Of a stretch of DNA of 64,000 bases, positions 45,663 through 54,455 are shown piece after piece. The position numbers were made by a program, and so were the translations under genes. The notes under the pieces are model-generated. The model had not been told where the DNA came from. It saw only the letters and a list, made by a program, of their open reading frames with translations, and did not search any database. The stretch is from Alteromonas portus (GTDB lineage: Bacteria > Pseudomonadota > Gammaproteobacteria > Enterobacterales > Alteromonadaceae): NCBI RefSeq assembly GCF_005117025.1, contig NZ_SWCO01000005.1, positions 1 through 64,000 of the forward strand. The letters are read 5' to 3'. Positions within the stretch are counted from its first letter, which is position 1, and every line of letters begins with the position of its first letter.

Positions 45663-46424
45663 ATGAGAAGTACCGTTTTTTTAATATTGGTAATGGCGCT
45701 AGCAGGGTGTCAATCCATTACAAATACGCTGCCGCCTGATACAACTGCCGCCGATGTCATTAAAGACAGTGCCACCTTGTCTGAAGTAAAAAGCTTACCT
45801 GCACCCATGGGACAAATTCCTGTTTCAGTGTACGCGTTTAGAGATCAAACCGGGCAATATAAACCAAGTTCTGGTGCCAGTTCATTTTCAACTGCAGTGA
45901 CACAGGGCGCGACCTCCATTCTCGTACAGACCCTAAGCGAGACGTCATGGTTTTTGCCTGTAGAACGGGAAGGACTTCAAAACATTCTTACAGAACGCAA
46001 AATAATTCGAGCCGACGAAAACAGCGGTGGCGATTTGCCACCATTGACCACTGCCAGAATTATTATTGAGGGCGGTATTATTAGCTACGACACTAACATT
46101 CGTACCGGCGGTGCTGGTGTAGAGTACTTTGGTGTTGGAGCGAGTGAGCTATTCAGAGAAGATCAAATTTCTATCTATATGCGAGCAGTTGACGTAAGGA
46201 CTGGGCAAGTTTTAGTGTCGGTTTCAACGTCTAAAAAAGTGCTAAGCCAAGAAGTTAGGGCAGGACTGTTTAGGTATGTTTCTTTGAAGCGCTTGCTAGA
46301 AGCAGAGACAGGTTACACCACTAACGAACCCATGTTCGAATGCGTTAAACAAAGCATAGAGAAAGCGGTGACTGAATTAGTATTGCAAGGTATGGAAAAA
46401 GGTGTATGGCGCGCAAAAGTGTAA
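45663..46424 (+). CDS. csgG: Curli secretion channel lipoprotein CsgG
   Basis: CsgG forms a nonameric outer-membrane pore that exports curlins. The 253-residue chain has a lipoprotein signal with lipobox MALAGC (C16). Diagnostic stretches are VSVYAFRDQTGQYKPSSGAS and WFLPVEREGLQNILTERKII. IIEGGIISYDTNIRTGGAGV follows, then YFGVGASELFREDQISIYMR. Its length and motifs match the family closely. It closes the csgBAEFG operon, no csgC is present, and the CsgD-like regulator gene converges on it 37 bases further on. Confidence 0.96.
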   Translation: MRSTVFLILVMALAGCQSITNTLPPDTTAADVIKDSATLSEVKSLPAPMGQIPVSVYAFRDQTGQYKPSSGASSFSTAVTQGATSILVQTLSETSWFLPVEREGLQNILTERKIIRADENSGGDLPPLTTARIIIEGGIISYDTNIRTGGAGVEYFGVGASELFREDQISIYMRAVDVRTGQVLVSVSTSKKVLSQEVRAGLFRYVSLKRLLEAETGYTTNEPMFECVKQSIEKAVTELVLQGMEKGVWRAKV

Positions 46425-46461
46425 GCGCCAATCCTCACGTTTATTTTAATCGGTTATCAGT

Positions 46462-47139
46462 TTAGTAATTTACCTGTTGAGGCTGACTAAACTGATGATC
46501 AAACCACTTGATAAGCTCAACGCGATTCCTACAGTCGGTCTTTCTGAATATGCTGTACACGTGTGTTTTCACTGTATTCACACTGATATGCAAGCAATCT
46601 GCAATTTCTTGATTCTGGGCACCGTCAGCAATTTTACGGGTTATGGCAAGTTCCCGTTTAGTTAACACCGTGGTTGATGATTGCAGTGCCGCAACCGGTT
46701 TAGATCTTGCTACGAGATTCGCATCAATATAGCGACTCATTATCTCGCGACTAAACCACTTGTTACCCGCCTGAACCTGTTGTACCCCGCGAACTAACAG
46801 TTCTAAATTATCCTCTATGTGAAAAATGCCATTGATACCGTGCTGAAGAGCCGCGTAATGAAAATCGACGTCAGACACTGGTACATTGAAAATCACTTTG
46901 TTTAATTCGGGGTAATCGTTAACTACCGGCAAGCTCAACATAGCCTCTGAACTGCAGTACTGTGCATCGATGAAGAAAGTGTAGGTGTTATTGAGAACAC
47001 TTCGAGGAGGCTGTATTGACCCTGTTGTGACAGTAAAGCCGCAGCTTGGCAAGATACTTAGAAATCGTTCGTAAGCCCCTTCTGTTCTTGTATGTTCTGA
47101 GAAACTATTTTTTGTTAGAACAAACGCTTGATGTGACAT
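46462..47139 (-). CDS. csgD: CsgD-like LuxR-family regulator
   Basis: This 225-residue regulator has a C-terminal LuxR helix-turn-helix: LTKRELAITRKIADGAQNQE, IADCLHISVNTVKTHVYSIF, then RKTDCRNRVELIKWF. The N-terminal domain is a degenerate receiver without the usual acidic pocket, as in CsgD of enterobacteria. In those species csgD is beside the curli genes and activates csgBA. Here it converges on csgG. The location plus the degenerate receiver support the CsgD assignment. Whether it binds the csgB promoter is not shown by the sequence. Confidence 0.82.
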   Translation of the reverse strand: MSHQAFVLTKNSFSEHTRTEGAYERFLSILPSCGFTVTTGSIQPPRSVLNNTYTFFIDAQYCSSEAMLSLPVVNDYPELNKVIFNVPVSDVDFHYAALQHGINGIFHIEDNLELLVRGVQQVQAGNKWFSREIMSRYIDANLVARSKPVAALQSSTTVLTKRELAITRKIADGAQNQEIADCLHISVNTVKTHVYSIFRKTDCRNRVELIKWFDHQFSQPQQVNY

Positions 47140-47412
47140 GAAAACTCCTTTTCCTGTACGTTAACCTTACGAACTATACAATTGCTTTACAATACTCATC
47201 TGGTCTAACTTACATTGCCAAAGCGTAACAAAATGTAACCGTGAAAAACGCTTGTAAGCATTGCTTAAAAGTAGCCTATTTTTAAATGCTGAATGAATTA
47301 AATATAAGTAAATTATCTCTATAAAAAACGCCTGGCCTCTTTGTTAAATATGCCGTTAGTGTATAGTTCATCACCAAGTTCATCCTTCCAAAACTTCAAC
47401 ACAGAGAGAATC

Positions 47413-49146
47413 ATGACCGTAAACGTTGACACTCAGTCTTTGATTGCATCTATGCGCGATGTAGTAGGGCAAGCCTATTTGTTAACAGATAAAGCGAAGA
47501 AGCAGCCGTATACCAAAGGATTTCGCTTTGGGGCGGGCGAAGCACTCGCGGTAGTAAGGCCGGGCACACTGGTTGAAATTTGGCGTGTACTAAAGCTTTG
47601 TGTTGAAGCTGATGTCGCAGTAATTATGCAGGCGGCGAATACTGGTTTAACGGGCGGCTCTACGCCAGACGGGAAAGACTACGACAGGCCATTAGTTATT
47701 ATCAGCACTATGCGGATTGATGATATTCAGTTGGTTGATAATGGAAAGCAAATTGTTGGCTTAGCAGGTAGTACTTTGTTTGGGCTGGAAGAGACGCTTG
47801 CGCCATACGGTCGTGAACCACATTCGGTTATTGGTTCTTCTTGTATTGGTGCTTCTATCGTAGGTGGCATATGCAACAATTCAGGTGGCGCTTTGGTCAA
47901 GCGAGGCCCTGCTTATACTGAACTTGCACTTTTCGCACAAATCGACGCCAATGGCAATCTTTCTTTAGTAAACAACCTCGGCATTAACTTGGGTAGTGAG
48001 CCTGAAGAAATATTAAGTAACCTTGAAAACAAGCGTTACAAAGAGGCAGATGTAGAGCATCCTGACGCTCGCGCATCAGACAATGAATATGATGAGCGCG
48101 TACGAGATGTAGACTCTGACACGCCATCGCGTTTCAACAATGACGGCAGACGACTTCACGACGCTTCAGGCTGTGCTGGTAAACTCGCTGTCTTCGCGGT
48201 GAGGCTAGATACGTTCCCTATTCCTGAAAAGAAACAAGTATTTTATGTCGGCTCTAACGATGCCGCTGTATTTACAAAAGTGCGTCGTGACATTCTTTCT
48301 ACCTTTAAAAATTTGCCCGATTCTGGCGAATACCTTCACCGCGATTGCTACGACGTGTCTAAGAAATACGGTAAAGACATGTTTATTGTTATCAGTAAGC
48401 TTGGGGCTAAGTTCATACCGAAGCTGTTTGCGTTTAAGCGGAAGTTTGACGCTTTTACCGACAAGTTAGGTTTTTTACCCAACAAAATGTCAGATCGCGT
48501 TATGCAGTATATGAGCTATATCTTTCCTAACCACTTGCCAAAGCGCATGGAAGAATACAGAGATAAATACCAGCATCACTGGATATTGGAAATGAGCAAC
48601 GACGGGGTAGATGAAGCTAAAGCCTACCTAGATGAGTTCTTTAAAACCAACGAAGGTGGCTACTTTGAGTGTACCGAGGAAGAAGCAGATAAAGCGATTT
48701 TACACCGCTTTGTTGCTGGTGGAGCAATAGGTCGCTATCACGTAATGCACAGCAACAAAGTGGGCGCCATGATGACCATAGATGTGGCGCTTCGTCGTAA
48801 CGACCCTGATTGGTTTGAAGTACTACCAAAGGAAATAGACGATCAGATTGATACCAAATTGTATTACGGTCATTTGTTTTGCCACGTTATGCACCAGAAT
48901 TATGTACTGAAAAAAGGCGCGGACGCGAAATTGCTAAAAGGCAAAATTCTAGAAACCTTTGATGCAAGAAGCGCTGAGTATCCAGCAGAGCACAATGTGG
49001 GTCATGAGTACTTTGCTAAAGATGCGCTTAAGAATTTCTATCGCGAACTTGATCCAACCAATAGCTTTAACCCGGGAATAGGTAAGACCACCAAGCTAAA
49101 GAACTGGGCTGAACATGATGGTGGATGCTGCGGTGGGCATCATTAA
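47413..49146 (+). CDS. dld: Quinone-dependent D-lactate dehydrogenase
   Basis: This FAD-dependent membrane-associated D-lactate dehydrogenase has 577 residues and oxidises D-lactate to pyruvate, passing electrons to quinone. The FAD-binding segments are QAANTGLTGGSTPDGKDYDR and GSSCIGASIVGGICNNSGGA. The central membrane-binding domain is basic, with KLGFLPNKMSDRVMQYMSYI. The C-terminal part contains LYYGHLFCHVMHQNYVLKKG. Length and motifs match E. coli Dld. The start is the ATG after AGAGAGAATC, because the open frame extends 24 codons upstream without support. The end carries an unusual GGCCGGHH tail that could bind a metal. It is a single gene. Confidence 0.93.
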   Translation: MTVNVDTQSLIASMRDVVGQAYLLTDKAKKQPYTKGFRFGAGEALAVVRPGTLVEIWRVLKLCVEADVAVIMQAANTGLTGGSTPDGKDYDRPLVIISTMRIDDIQLVDNGKQIVGLAGSTLFGLEETLAPYGREPHSVIGSSCIGASIVGGICNNSGGALVKRGPAYTELALFAQIDANGNLSLVNNLGINLGSEPEEILSNLENKRYKEADVEHPDARASDNEYDERVRDVDSDTPSRFNNDGRRLHDASGCAGKLAVFAVRLDTFPIPEKKQVFYVGSNDAAVFTKVRRDILSTFKNLPDSGEYLHRDCYDVSKKYGKDMFIVISKLGAKFIPKLFAFKRKFDAFTDKLGFLPNKMSDRVMQYMSYIFPNHLPKRMEEYRDKYQHHWILEMSNDGVDEAKAYLDEFFKTNEGGYFECTEEEADKAILHRFVAGGAIGRYHVMHSNKVGAMMTIDVALRRNDPDWFEVLPKEIDDQIDTKLYYGHLFCHVMHQNYVLKKGADAKLLKGKILETFDARSAEYPAEHNVGHEYFAKDALKNFYRELDPTNSFNPGIGKTTKLKNWAEHDGGCCGGHH

Positions 49147-49370
49147 GTAGCCACTTGGCTTTAAAAGTAATATCAAATGGTGCTCTGCCTACTTTAATTT
49201 AAGTAAATAAAAGTAAGTAGAGCCCTTAATCCTCTTGCAACCTTTCGGCCTAACGTATAACGGTCTAATCAGAAGTAACCTGAACCAAAGCAAATCCTCA
49301 CGAGTAGAAAAAAGCAGCTTCTAAGTTTTCGCAGGGTTTCAACTTACCTGTTAGTGAAAAGGGATTTGCT

Positions 49371-51401
49371 ATGAAAGGCCAAGTAAACAACTCCACCATT
49401 CTTCTTCCTGTTTTTCTTCCTGCCGTTGCCATCATTCTGCTTCTGGTTATCGGAACAATCAGTAACCCCGAACTCGCTGCCGAGGCTTTTAACAGTACAC
49501 TGGCATGGATCACCGAAAGCTTTGGTTGGTTTTACATGCTGTCGGTCGCTATCTTTTTGGTATTCATTGTATCGGTAGCGTCATCTAGCTGGGGAAACAT
49601 AAAATTGGGGCCCGATCATGCAGAGCCTCAATATAGCTTTCCCGAATGGTTTTCTATGCTGTTCTCAGCAGGCTACGGCGTAGCGCTGCTCTATTTTGGC
49701 GTGGCAGAGCCTGTTTTACACTACTCTTCGCCACCTGCGGGAGCAGCTGAAACGGTCGACGCCGCAAAGCAAGCAATGCAAATTGCATTTTTCCACTGGG
49801 GTTTTCACATTTGGGCGATCTACGGGCTAGTGGGTTTGGTTCTTGCCTATTTTGCTTTTCGACATGGCTTGCCGTTATCTATACGTTCTGCTTTGTATCC
49901 GCTGATTGGCGATAAGATTTATGGCCCCATTGGACACGCGGTAGATGTATTCGCCATTCTCGGTACATTATTTGGTATCGCCACTACGCTTGGGTTATCT
50001 GTTACACAAATCAATGCGGGGCTTAACTATCTTTCCGGCGATATCCCCATTGATATTATGGTGCAGATAGGCACCATTGCTATCGTAACCATTGCCGCAA
50101 CAATATCGGTGATTGCGGGTATGGATAAGGGCATCAAAAGACTTTCTATTCTGAACATGCTTTTAGCTGTATCGCTAATGAGCACCGTCTTTGTGATGGG
50201 GGAAACCGTACATATTTTAGAAACTTTTCTGCAAAATACGGGAAGTTATATCAACGGCATCATTGAACGTACCTTTAATCTTCAGGCCTACAGTCGTAGC
50301 GATTGGATTGGTAACTGGACGCTGTTTATTTTTGGCTGGACCATTGCCTGGGCGCCGTTTGTGGGCATGTTTATCGCCAAAATAAGCCGAGGCAGAACCA
50401 TTAGACAGTTTGTTTTTGGTGTAATGCTAGTGCCTACCATGTTCACCTTCCTTTGGTTTTCCGTATTTGGCGACACTGCGCTAAATGCCATTATGAACCA
50501 AGGTGTTACTACACTCATTAGCGATGTGCAGGAAAACGAAGCTGTTGCCTTATTTAAGCTCTATGACTTGCTACCTGGTGCCTCAATCATGTCAGGCTTG
50601 ACCGTGTTATTGATCATTACGTTCTTCGTGACGTCATCAGATTCAGGGTCGCTGGTTATCGATTCTCTTGCTTCTGGTGGTAAAGAAGAAAGCCCGGTTT
50701 GGCAGCGTATATTCTGGGCGTGTTTAGAAGGAACCGTTGCTTCAGTGTTGCTGCTGGCTGGCGGGCTGAATGCCCTGCAAACGATGACCATTGCGAGCGC
50801 CTTACCATTCGCCTTCATTATGCTAGCGTCTGCAGCAGGTCTATGGCGTGCGCTTGTCATTGAAGGCTACCGAAATAACAGTTTGAAGGCGAATACGCTT
50901 AATAGAAATCACGGTCGCTCGACTAGCCTAAAAGGTCGACTCGCAGCAATGGTCGATTACCCCAGCCGAAATGAGGTGCATAAGTTTATTGATAAAACCG
51001 TTATTGCAGCAATGAAAGATGTACAGGCTGCTTTGAAAGCGCGAGAGTGGGAGGCGTTCGTCAAGCTTGATGAGGAATCGGGAAGAGCCACCTTCAGCGT
51101 TGAGCGTCACGATCACATAGACTTTATCTACGATATTCGTATGACTGAGTATTTAGTACCAGGGTTTAGCTACGCAGAGCTGCGTTCAGAAGATGACGAG
51201 TCTGAAAAATATTTTCGCGCTGAAGTGTTCCTTCGCCGCGGCGGACAAGCCTACGATATCTACGGATATGACAAAGAGAGTATTGCTAAGGACATCTTAG
51301 ATCAGTTCGAAAGTTATCTGCATTTCCTCGATACCAGTCCAGGTGAACTGCCTTGGAAAATGGATGCGTATGATGACATGTTGACGCAGCCCAAGGAGTA
51401 A
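49371..51401 (+). CDS. BCCT-family betaine/choline/carnitine transporter (BetT-like)
   Basis: This 676-residue transporter has 12 membrane helices. Hallmarks are WGNIKLGPDHAEPQYSFPEW, FSAGYGVALLYFGVAEPVLH, WTLFIFGWTIAWAPFVGMFI and IAKISRGRTIRQFVFG, the core substrate and sodium/proton region. The C-terminal 150 residues are soluble and charged, as in BetT and other osmotically regulated members. E. coli BetT is almost the same length. It would import compatible solutes or their precursors under salt stress. No bet or dddD-type enzyme gene is beside it, so the substrate (choline, betaine or DMSP) is open. Confidence 0.93.
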   Translation: MKGQVNNSTILLPVFLPAVAIILLLVIGTISNPELAAEAFNSTLAWITESFGWFYMLSVAIFLVFIVSVASSSWGNIKLGPDHAEPQYSFPEWFSMLFSAGYGVALLYFGVAEPVLHYSSPPAGAAETVDAAKQAMQIAFFHWGFHIWAIYGLVGLVLAYFAFRHGLPLSIRSALYPLIGDKIYGPIGHAVDVFAILGTLFGIATTLGLSVTQINAGLNYLSGDIPIDIMVQIGTIAIVTIAATISVIAGMDKGIKRLSILNMLLAVSLMSTVFVMGETVHILETFLQNTGSYINGIIERTFNLQAYSRSDWIGNWTLFIFGWTIAWAPFVGMFIAKISRGRTIRQFVFGVMLVPTMFTFLWFSVFGDTALNAIMNQGVTTLISDVQENEAVALFKLYDLLPGASIMSGLTVLLIITFFVTSSDSGSLVIDSLASGGKEESPVWQRIFWACLEGTVASVLLLAGGLNALQTMTIASALPFAFIMLASAAGLWRALVIEGYRNNSLKANTLNRNHGRSTSLKGRLAAMVDYPSRNEVHKFIDKTVIAAMKDVQAALKAREWEAFVKLDEESGRATFSVERHDHIDFIYDIRMTEYLVPGFSYAELRSEDDESEKYFRAEVFLRRGGQAYDIYGYDKESIAKDILDQFESYLHFLDTSPGELPWKMDAYDDMLTQPKE

Positions 51402-51431
51402 ACTATCCGAAGAGTTTAAGGGCGAGGGTTG

Positions 51432-51457
51432 AAGGGAAAGCAAGGCTGCTTTCCCTT
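51432..51457. terminator. Hairpin between convergent genes
   Basis: AAGGGAAAGCA and TGCTTTCCCTT form a perfect 11-bp stem with a 4-base loop, 30 bases after the transporter stop and just before the stop of the convergent metalloprotease. The flanking T/A runs are short, so efficiency is uncertain. Confidence 0.7.
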
Positions 51458-51482
51458 ATTTATCCCCTAATAAATTACTTAC

Positions 51483-52247
51483 TTAGAAGTAGTTAGCAAT
51501 TTGGTTAATAACCGCATTTACCGCACGGTAAGCATTTGACTCGTTTTCAACGCCACAGGCTTGGCCATTACAGCCTGACCAGTAAGGGTCAGAGAAATAG
51601 TCTAGCTGTGTAGCACTACCGAATGCCTGAGGGTAGGCCATGATAGTTGAGAAGTTGTTATCAACGCCGTGACCAATACCATCACTATATACACCGCCTA
51701 CTGAACCTTGGCGAACAGAGTGGCCTAAGCCCATGTTGTGACCGAGTTCATGAACAAATGTAGACAGACCGCAATCAACGGCGCTGATGCTGTACATGCG
51801 GCTTTGCGAGCTAGAGTACAATGTACCGTTGTTGCCTTGACCTACCCAGCCAATGCCGCACACGTAACCCACTAGCTGACCGCCTTCATAAATGTTTTCA
51901 CGATTACCTAACAGCACAACCATGTCTGCGCCGTTTGAAGATCGTGCGTTTTGCACACCACTGCTATCCGTTAACAGGTCTAGTGCACTTTCGGTAGGTT
52001 GAAGGTCGCTAGATGTAGCAGCAGAAGACTGAGCGCCCACTAAACGCAACTGTAAATCTACCGCATTATTTTGATAAACACGGTTGGCGTGTGAGATGTA
52101 TTGGTTAATTTTAGTGTCGATATTAGACACATTGTTTGCAGCAGGTTGGGTGTAAAGCACCATTACATCGATGGTGGCTGCTGTTACTGATGTTGCACAA
52201 AGCAGTGAAACTGCCATTGCCGTTAAACACTTAAATGTGTGTTTCAT
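51483..52247 (-). CDS. Secreted zinc metalloprotease (M12B/reprolysin-like)
   Basis: This secreted metzincin protease has 254 residues. A signal peptide ends near SVTAAT and the catalytic domain begins immediately, with TIDVMVLYTQPAANNV. The zinc motif HELGHNMGLGH is at 166-176 (ligands H166, H170, H176 and catalytic E167). A Met-turn STIMAYPQ lies about 25 residues further. Several Cys pairs, such as VCGIG, VDCGL and CNGQACG, probably form disulfides. There is no propeptide in the chain, which is unusual because related proteases keep one in cis. The gene directly upstream encodes a propeptide-like protein. The two are separated by 70 bases and are probably cotranscribed. Confidence 0.9.
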   Translation of the reverse strand: MKHTFKCLTAMAVSLLCATSVTAATIDVMVLYTQPAANNVSNIDTKINQYISHANRVYQNNAVDLQLRLVGAQSSAATSSDLQPTESALDLLTDSSGVQNARSSNGADMVVLLGNRENIYEGGQLVGYVCGIGWVGQGNNGTLYSSSQSRMYSISAVDCGLSTFVHELGHNMGLGHSVRQGSVGGVYSDGIGHGVDNNFSTIMAYPQAFGSATQLDYFSDPYWSGCNGQACGVENESNAYRAVNAVINQIANYF

Positions 52248-52317
52248 TTCTATTTCCTTCTTGTTGTTTTATTTGAGCTTGTTGAATTTCCGGTGAAGCT
52301 CAACAGGCACTAGGGGA

Positions 52318-53034
52318 TTAGTTTTGGCCGAGATTGAAAACTTCTTCAGCGTTGTCGTCGCTAAGCGGGCGTTCGCTGTCGGGTTCACGTTCGATGTGGT
52401 TTTGCATCATTGAAGACTTTGGGGCTATCCACGCGTATTTATCATTGCCTTCAAGCACAAACACGTCGCGAGGCGTGGCTAAGTTTCCGTAGGTGGCATT
52501 TTCACCAAGTGTTATGACGGCGGCGTAGAGAGAGCCCGCACCTGGGATGTGGGCCTCCACGGTACGATCGCCGTTTGGATGAGTGACAACGTGGTCAACT
52601 TCACCGGTGTAACTGCCACCGAATTGTGGGATATATAAATCGAGATACTCGCCAACTTCTACCGTCATTAATTCTTCACGATCAAGCTCAATGTAAGCTT
52701 CATCGGTTACGTCCGCGGGAATATGGCCTTCTGCTTCAAGTACCTTTTTGCCATCTTCTGACGTTGTCCAGACAATGGTGTCTCTCTCTGATTTACCGTT
52801 AGTAGTAGCCTGAGCTTTTAGCTCGGCTTCATTTTTTGGTTTGAAGTTATCGACACCTGTCGATAACACTTTGCCGTTTCGTTGCTTAGTAACAGTACTT
52901 TCATTACCAACAGATTTTGTTTCATTTTGGGCTGCTGTTACCTTTTTTTTGTCCGAGGGAGAATTATCGATAAAGGCGAAAATACAACCAATAGCTACAA
53001 TTGCCGTCGAAGCGGCAAAAATACCCTTTTTCAT
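52318..53034 (-). CDS. Exported propeptide-like protein upstream of the metalloprotease
   Basis: This 238-residue protein starts with an uncleaved-anchor or signal segment (MKKGIFAASTAIVAIGCIFA). The central region reads YLDLYIPQFGGSYTGEVDHV, then VTHPNGDRTVEAHIPGAG and AAVITLGENATYGNLATPRD. This resembles, from memory, the N-terminal pro-region found in front of M12-type metalloproteases of gammaproteobacteria and xanthomonads. It has no protease motif. Being encoded just before a protease that lacks its own propeptide suggests a separate chaperone or inhibitor acting in trans. It has a Cys in the leader that is not a good lipobox. Function is inferred from resemblance and context. Confidence 0.65.
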   Translation of the reverse strand: MKKGIFAASTAIVAIGCIFAFIDNSPSDKKKVTAAQNETKSVGNESTVTKQRNGKVLSTGVDNFKPKNEAELKAQATTNGKSERDTIVWTTSEDGKKVLEAEGHIPADVTDEAYIELDREELMTVEVGEYLDLYIPQFGGSYTGEVDHVVTHPNGDRTVEAHIPGAGSLYAAVITLGENATYGNLATPRDVFVLEGNDKYAWIAPKSSMMQNHIEREPDSERPLSDDNAEEVFNLGQN

Positions 53035-53475
53035 AGTGTGTTCCTTTTATTTTTACTTACTGAATTTAGGAAATTGAACGTTAGAAATTAGCGACACCCT
53101 GCTTCTCAAAGCGCGCTCTAAGTGAGCGATATAGAGAACCAATGTGTTTAGTGAAATTGCTTAGTGAATTAAGTAAGTTATTAAAACGTATAATATTTTT
53201 ATGTTTAAAAAAGTATCGCTTTGCATAAGGGTGTATAAAATTTAGCCCTTTAATGCAGTGTAAATTTCTTAGGCTAAATACGGGATTGCAAGATGTAGAC
53301 CGAACGCCGAATTGGCTCGTTTTATTCAAGCTGGTGAGAACGAATTAGTCACCTAAAAATGGCTTCTGGATGATGAAAAGGAAACATCAAATAACAAAGA
53401 AATAATCCCGCTTGGCAAGAAAATTCGCGAAGATATTAACGGCGCAAAGATATGTGGGATAAGTAGGTAAAAGAT
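53035..53475. other. Non-coding region with a possible decayed gene fragment
   Basis: There is no intact gene here. On the plus strand one reading frame (53273-53470) gives protein-like sequence in two pieces separated by a single TAA at 53354. The pieces contain NAELARFIQAGENELVT and KEIIPLGKKIREDINGAK. No start, SD or relative is recognised. It may be a remnant, or chance. The promoter of the propeptide-like gene lies at the left end. Confidence 0.25.
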
Positions 53476-53505
53476 AAAAAAGAGCGAGTAAAATCCTTTA
53501 CTCGC
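53476..53505 (-). terminator. Terminator of the mmsAB operon
   Basis: On the minus strand GCGAGTAAA and TTTACTCGC pair around a 4-base loop, followed by a T-rich tract (CTCTTTTTTATC). It lies about 60 bases past the mmsB stop. Confidence 0.85.
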
Positions 53506-53565
53506 TTAAAAAGAAGGCCACCTCTTCTGAGGGGAAGTAGCCGTCGGAGAAATATTGGCTTTTTA

Positions 53566-54441
53566 CTATGCTAATCGGTTGATTATCGAAGAAAAATCCA
53601 TTCCTGCATTGCCTTCTTCGCAATGCATTTCAAACCACTTTGCAGCAAGCTCACCCATAGGTACTTGCGCATTTACACCCTTCGCGCCCTGCATGGCTAG
53701 CCCCAAGTCTTTGAGCATAAGCGCAGATGCGAAACCGCCAGCAAAGTCGTTATCAGCAGGGCTTTGTGGCCCCACACCTTTTACAGGACAATAGCTGGTC
53801 ATTGACCACGTTTGACCTGATGCATTAGACGCAATATCAAAGAACACTTGCGCATCTAAGCCAAGTTTTTGTGCCAGCTGGAAGCTTTCACACGTCGCAA
53901 TCATGGTCGCGCCAAGTAACATGTTGTTACAAATCTTCGCTGCTTGTCCCGCACCATGGCCGCCCGCATGAACAATTTTTTTGCCCATTGCGCTAAGTAC
54001 GCCTTGCGCTTTGTCAAATGCATCAGCGTCGCCACCCACCATAAACGTAAGTGTGCCGCCTGCAGCCGCTGCAACACCACCAGAAACCGGCGCATCCAGC
54101 ATTTTAAGGCCTTTTTCCTCTGCCAATTCTGACACAGTCTTCGCCGTTTCTACGTCAATGGTCGAGCAGTCTATAAGCAGGGTGCCTTCTCGGACAGAAG
54201 CCAGGATCTGATTTGAATAGATATCTTTTACGTGCTTGCCTGCTGGTAACATAGTAATGACGATGTCAGCTTCAGAAACAGCCTGCTCTGTACTTTTCGC
54301 AATAGTGCAGCCTGCTTCTTTGGCTTTGGCCAGCGCGGCCTCGCTTAAGTCAAAGGCCAATACGTTGTAATCGTTCTTAACCAGGTTATCTGCCATCCCT
54401 GAGCCCATATTACCTAGGCCAATAAATGCAACTGTAGTCAT
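53566..54441 (-). CDS. mmsB: 3-hydroxyisobutyrate dehydrogenase
   Basis: This NAD-dependent beta-hydroxyacid dehydrogenase of valine breakdown oxidises 3-hydroxyisobutyrate to methylmalonate semialdehyde. The nucleotide motif is FIGLGNMGSGMADNL, the substrate loop DAPVSGGVAAAAGGTLTFMV, and the catalytic lysine lies in HGAGQAAKICNNMLLG. The terminal GKGVNAQVPMGELA-type segment is typical of the family. The 291-residue length matches MmsB. It follows mmsA by 14 bases in the same direction, and the pair carries out consecutive steps. A terminator follows. Confidence 0.95.
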   Translation of the reverse strand: MTTVAFIGLGNMGSGMADNLVKNDYNVLAFDLSEAALAKAKEAGCTIAKSTEQAVSEADIVITMLPAGKHVKDIYSNQILASVREGTLLIDCSTIDVETAKTVSELAEEKGLKMLDAPVSGGVAAAAGGTLTFMVGGDADAFDKAQGVLSAMGKKIVHAGGHGAGQAAKICNNMLLGATMIATCESFQLAQKLGLDAQVFFDIASNASGQTWSMTSYCPVKGVGPQSPADNDFAGGFASALMLKDLGLAMQGAKGVNAQVPMGELAAKWFEMHCEEGNAGMDFSSIINRLA

Positions 54442-54455
54442 AATCGTCTCCTGGT

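Noticed and set aside
53081..53329. 82-residue minus-strand frame
   Set aside because: Rich in Asn/Phe/Lys as expected from AT-rich non-coding DNA, and without a start signal.
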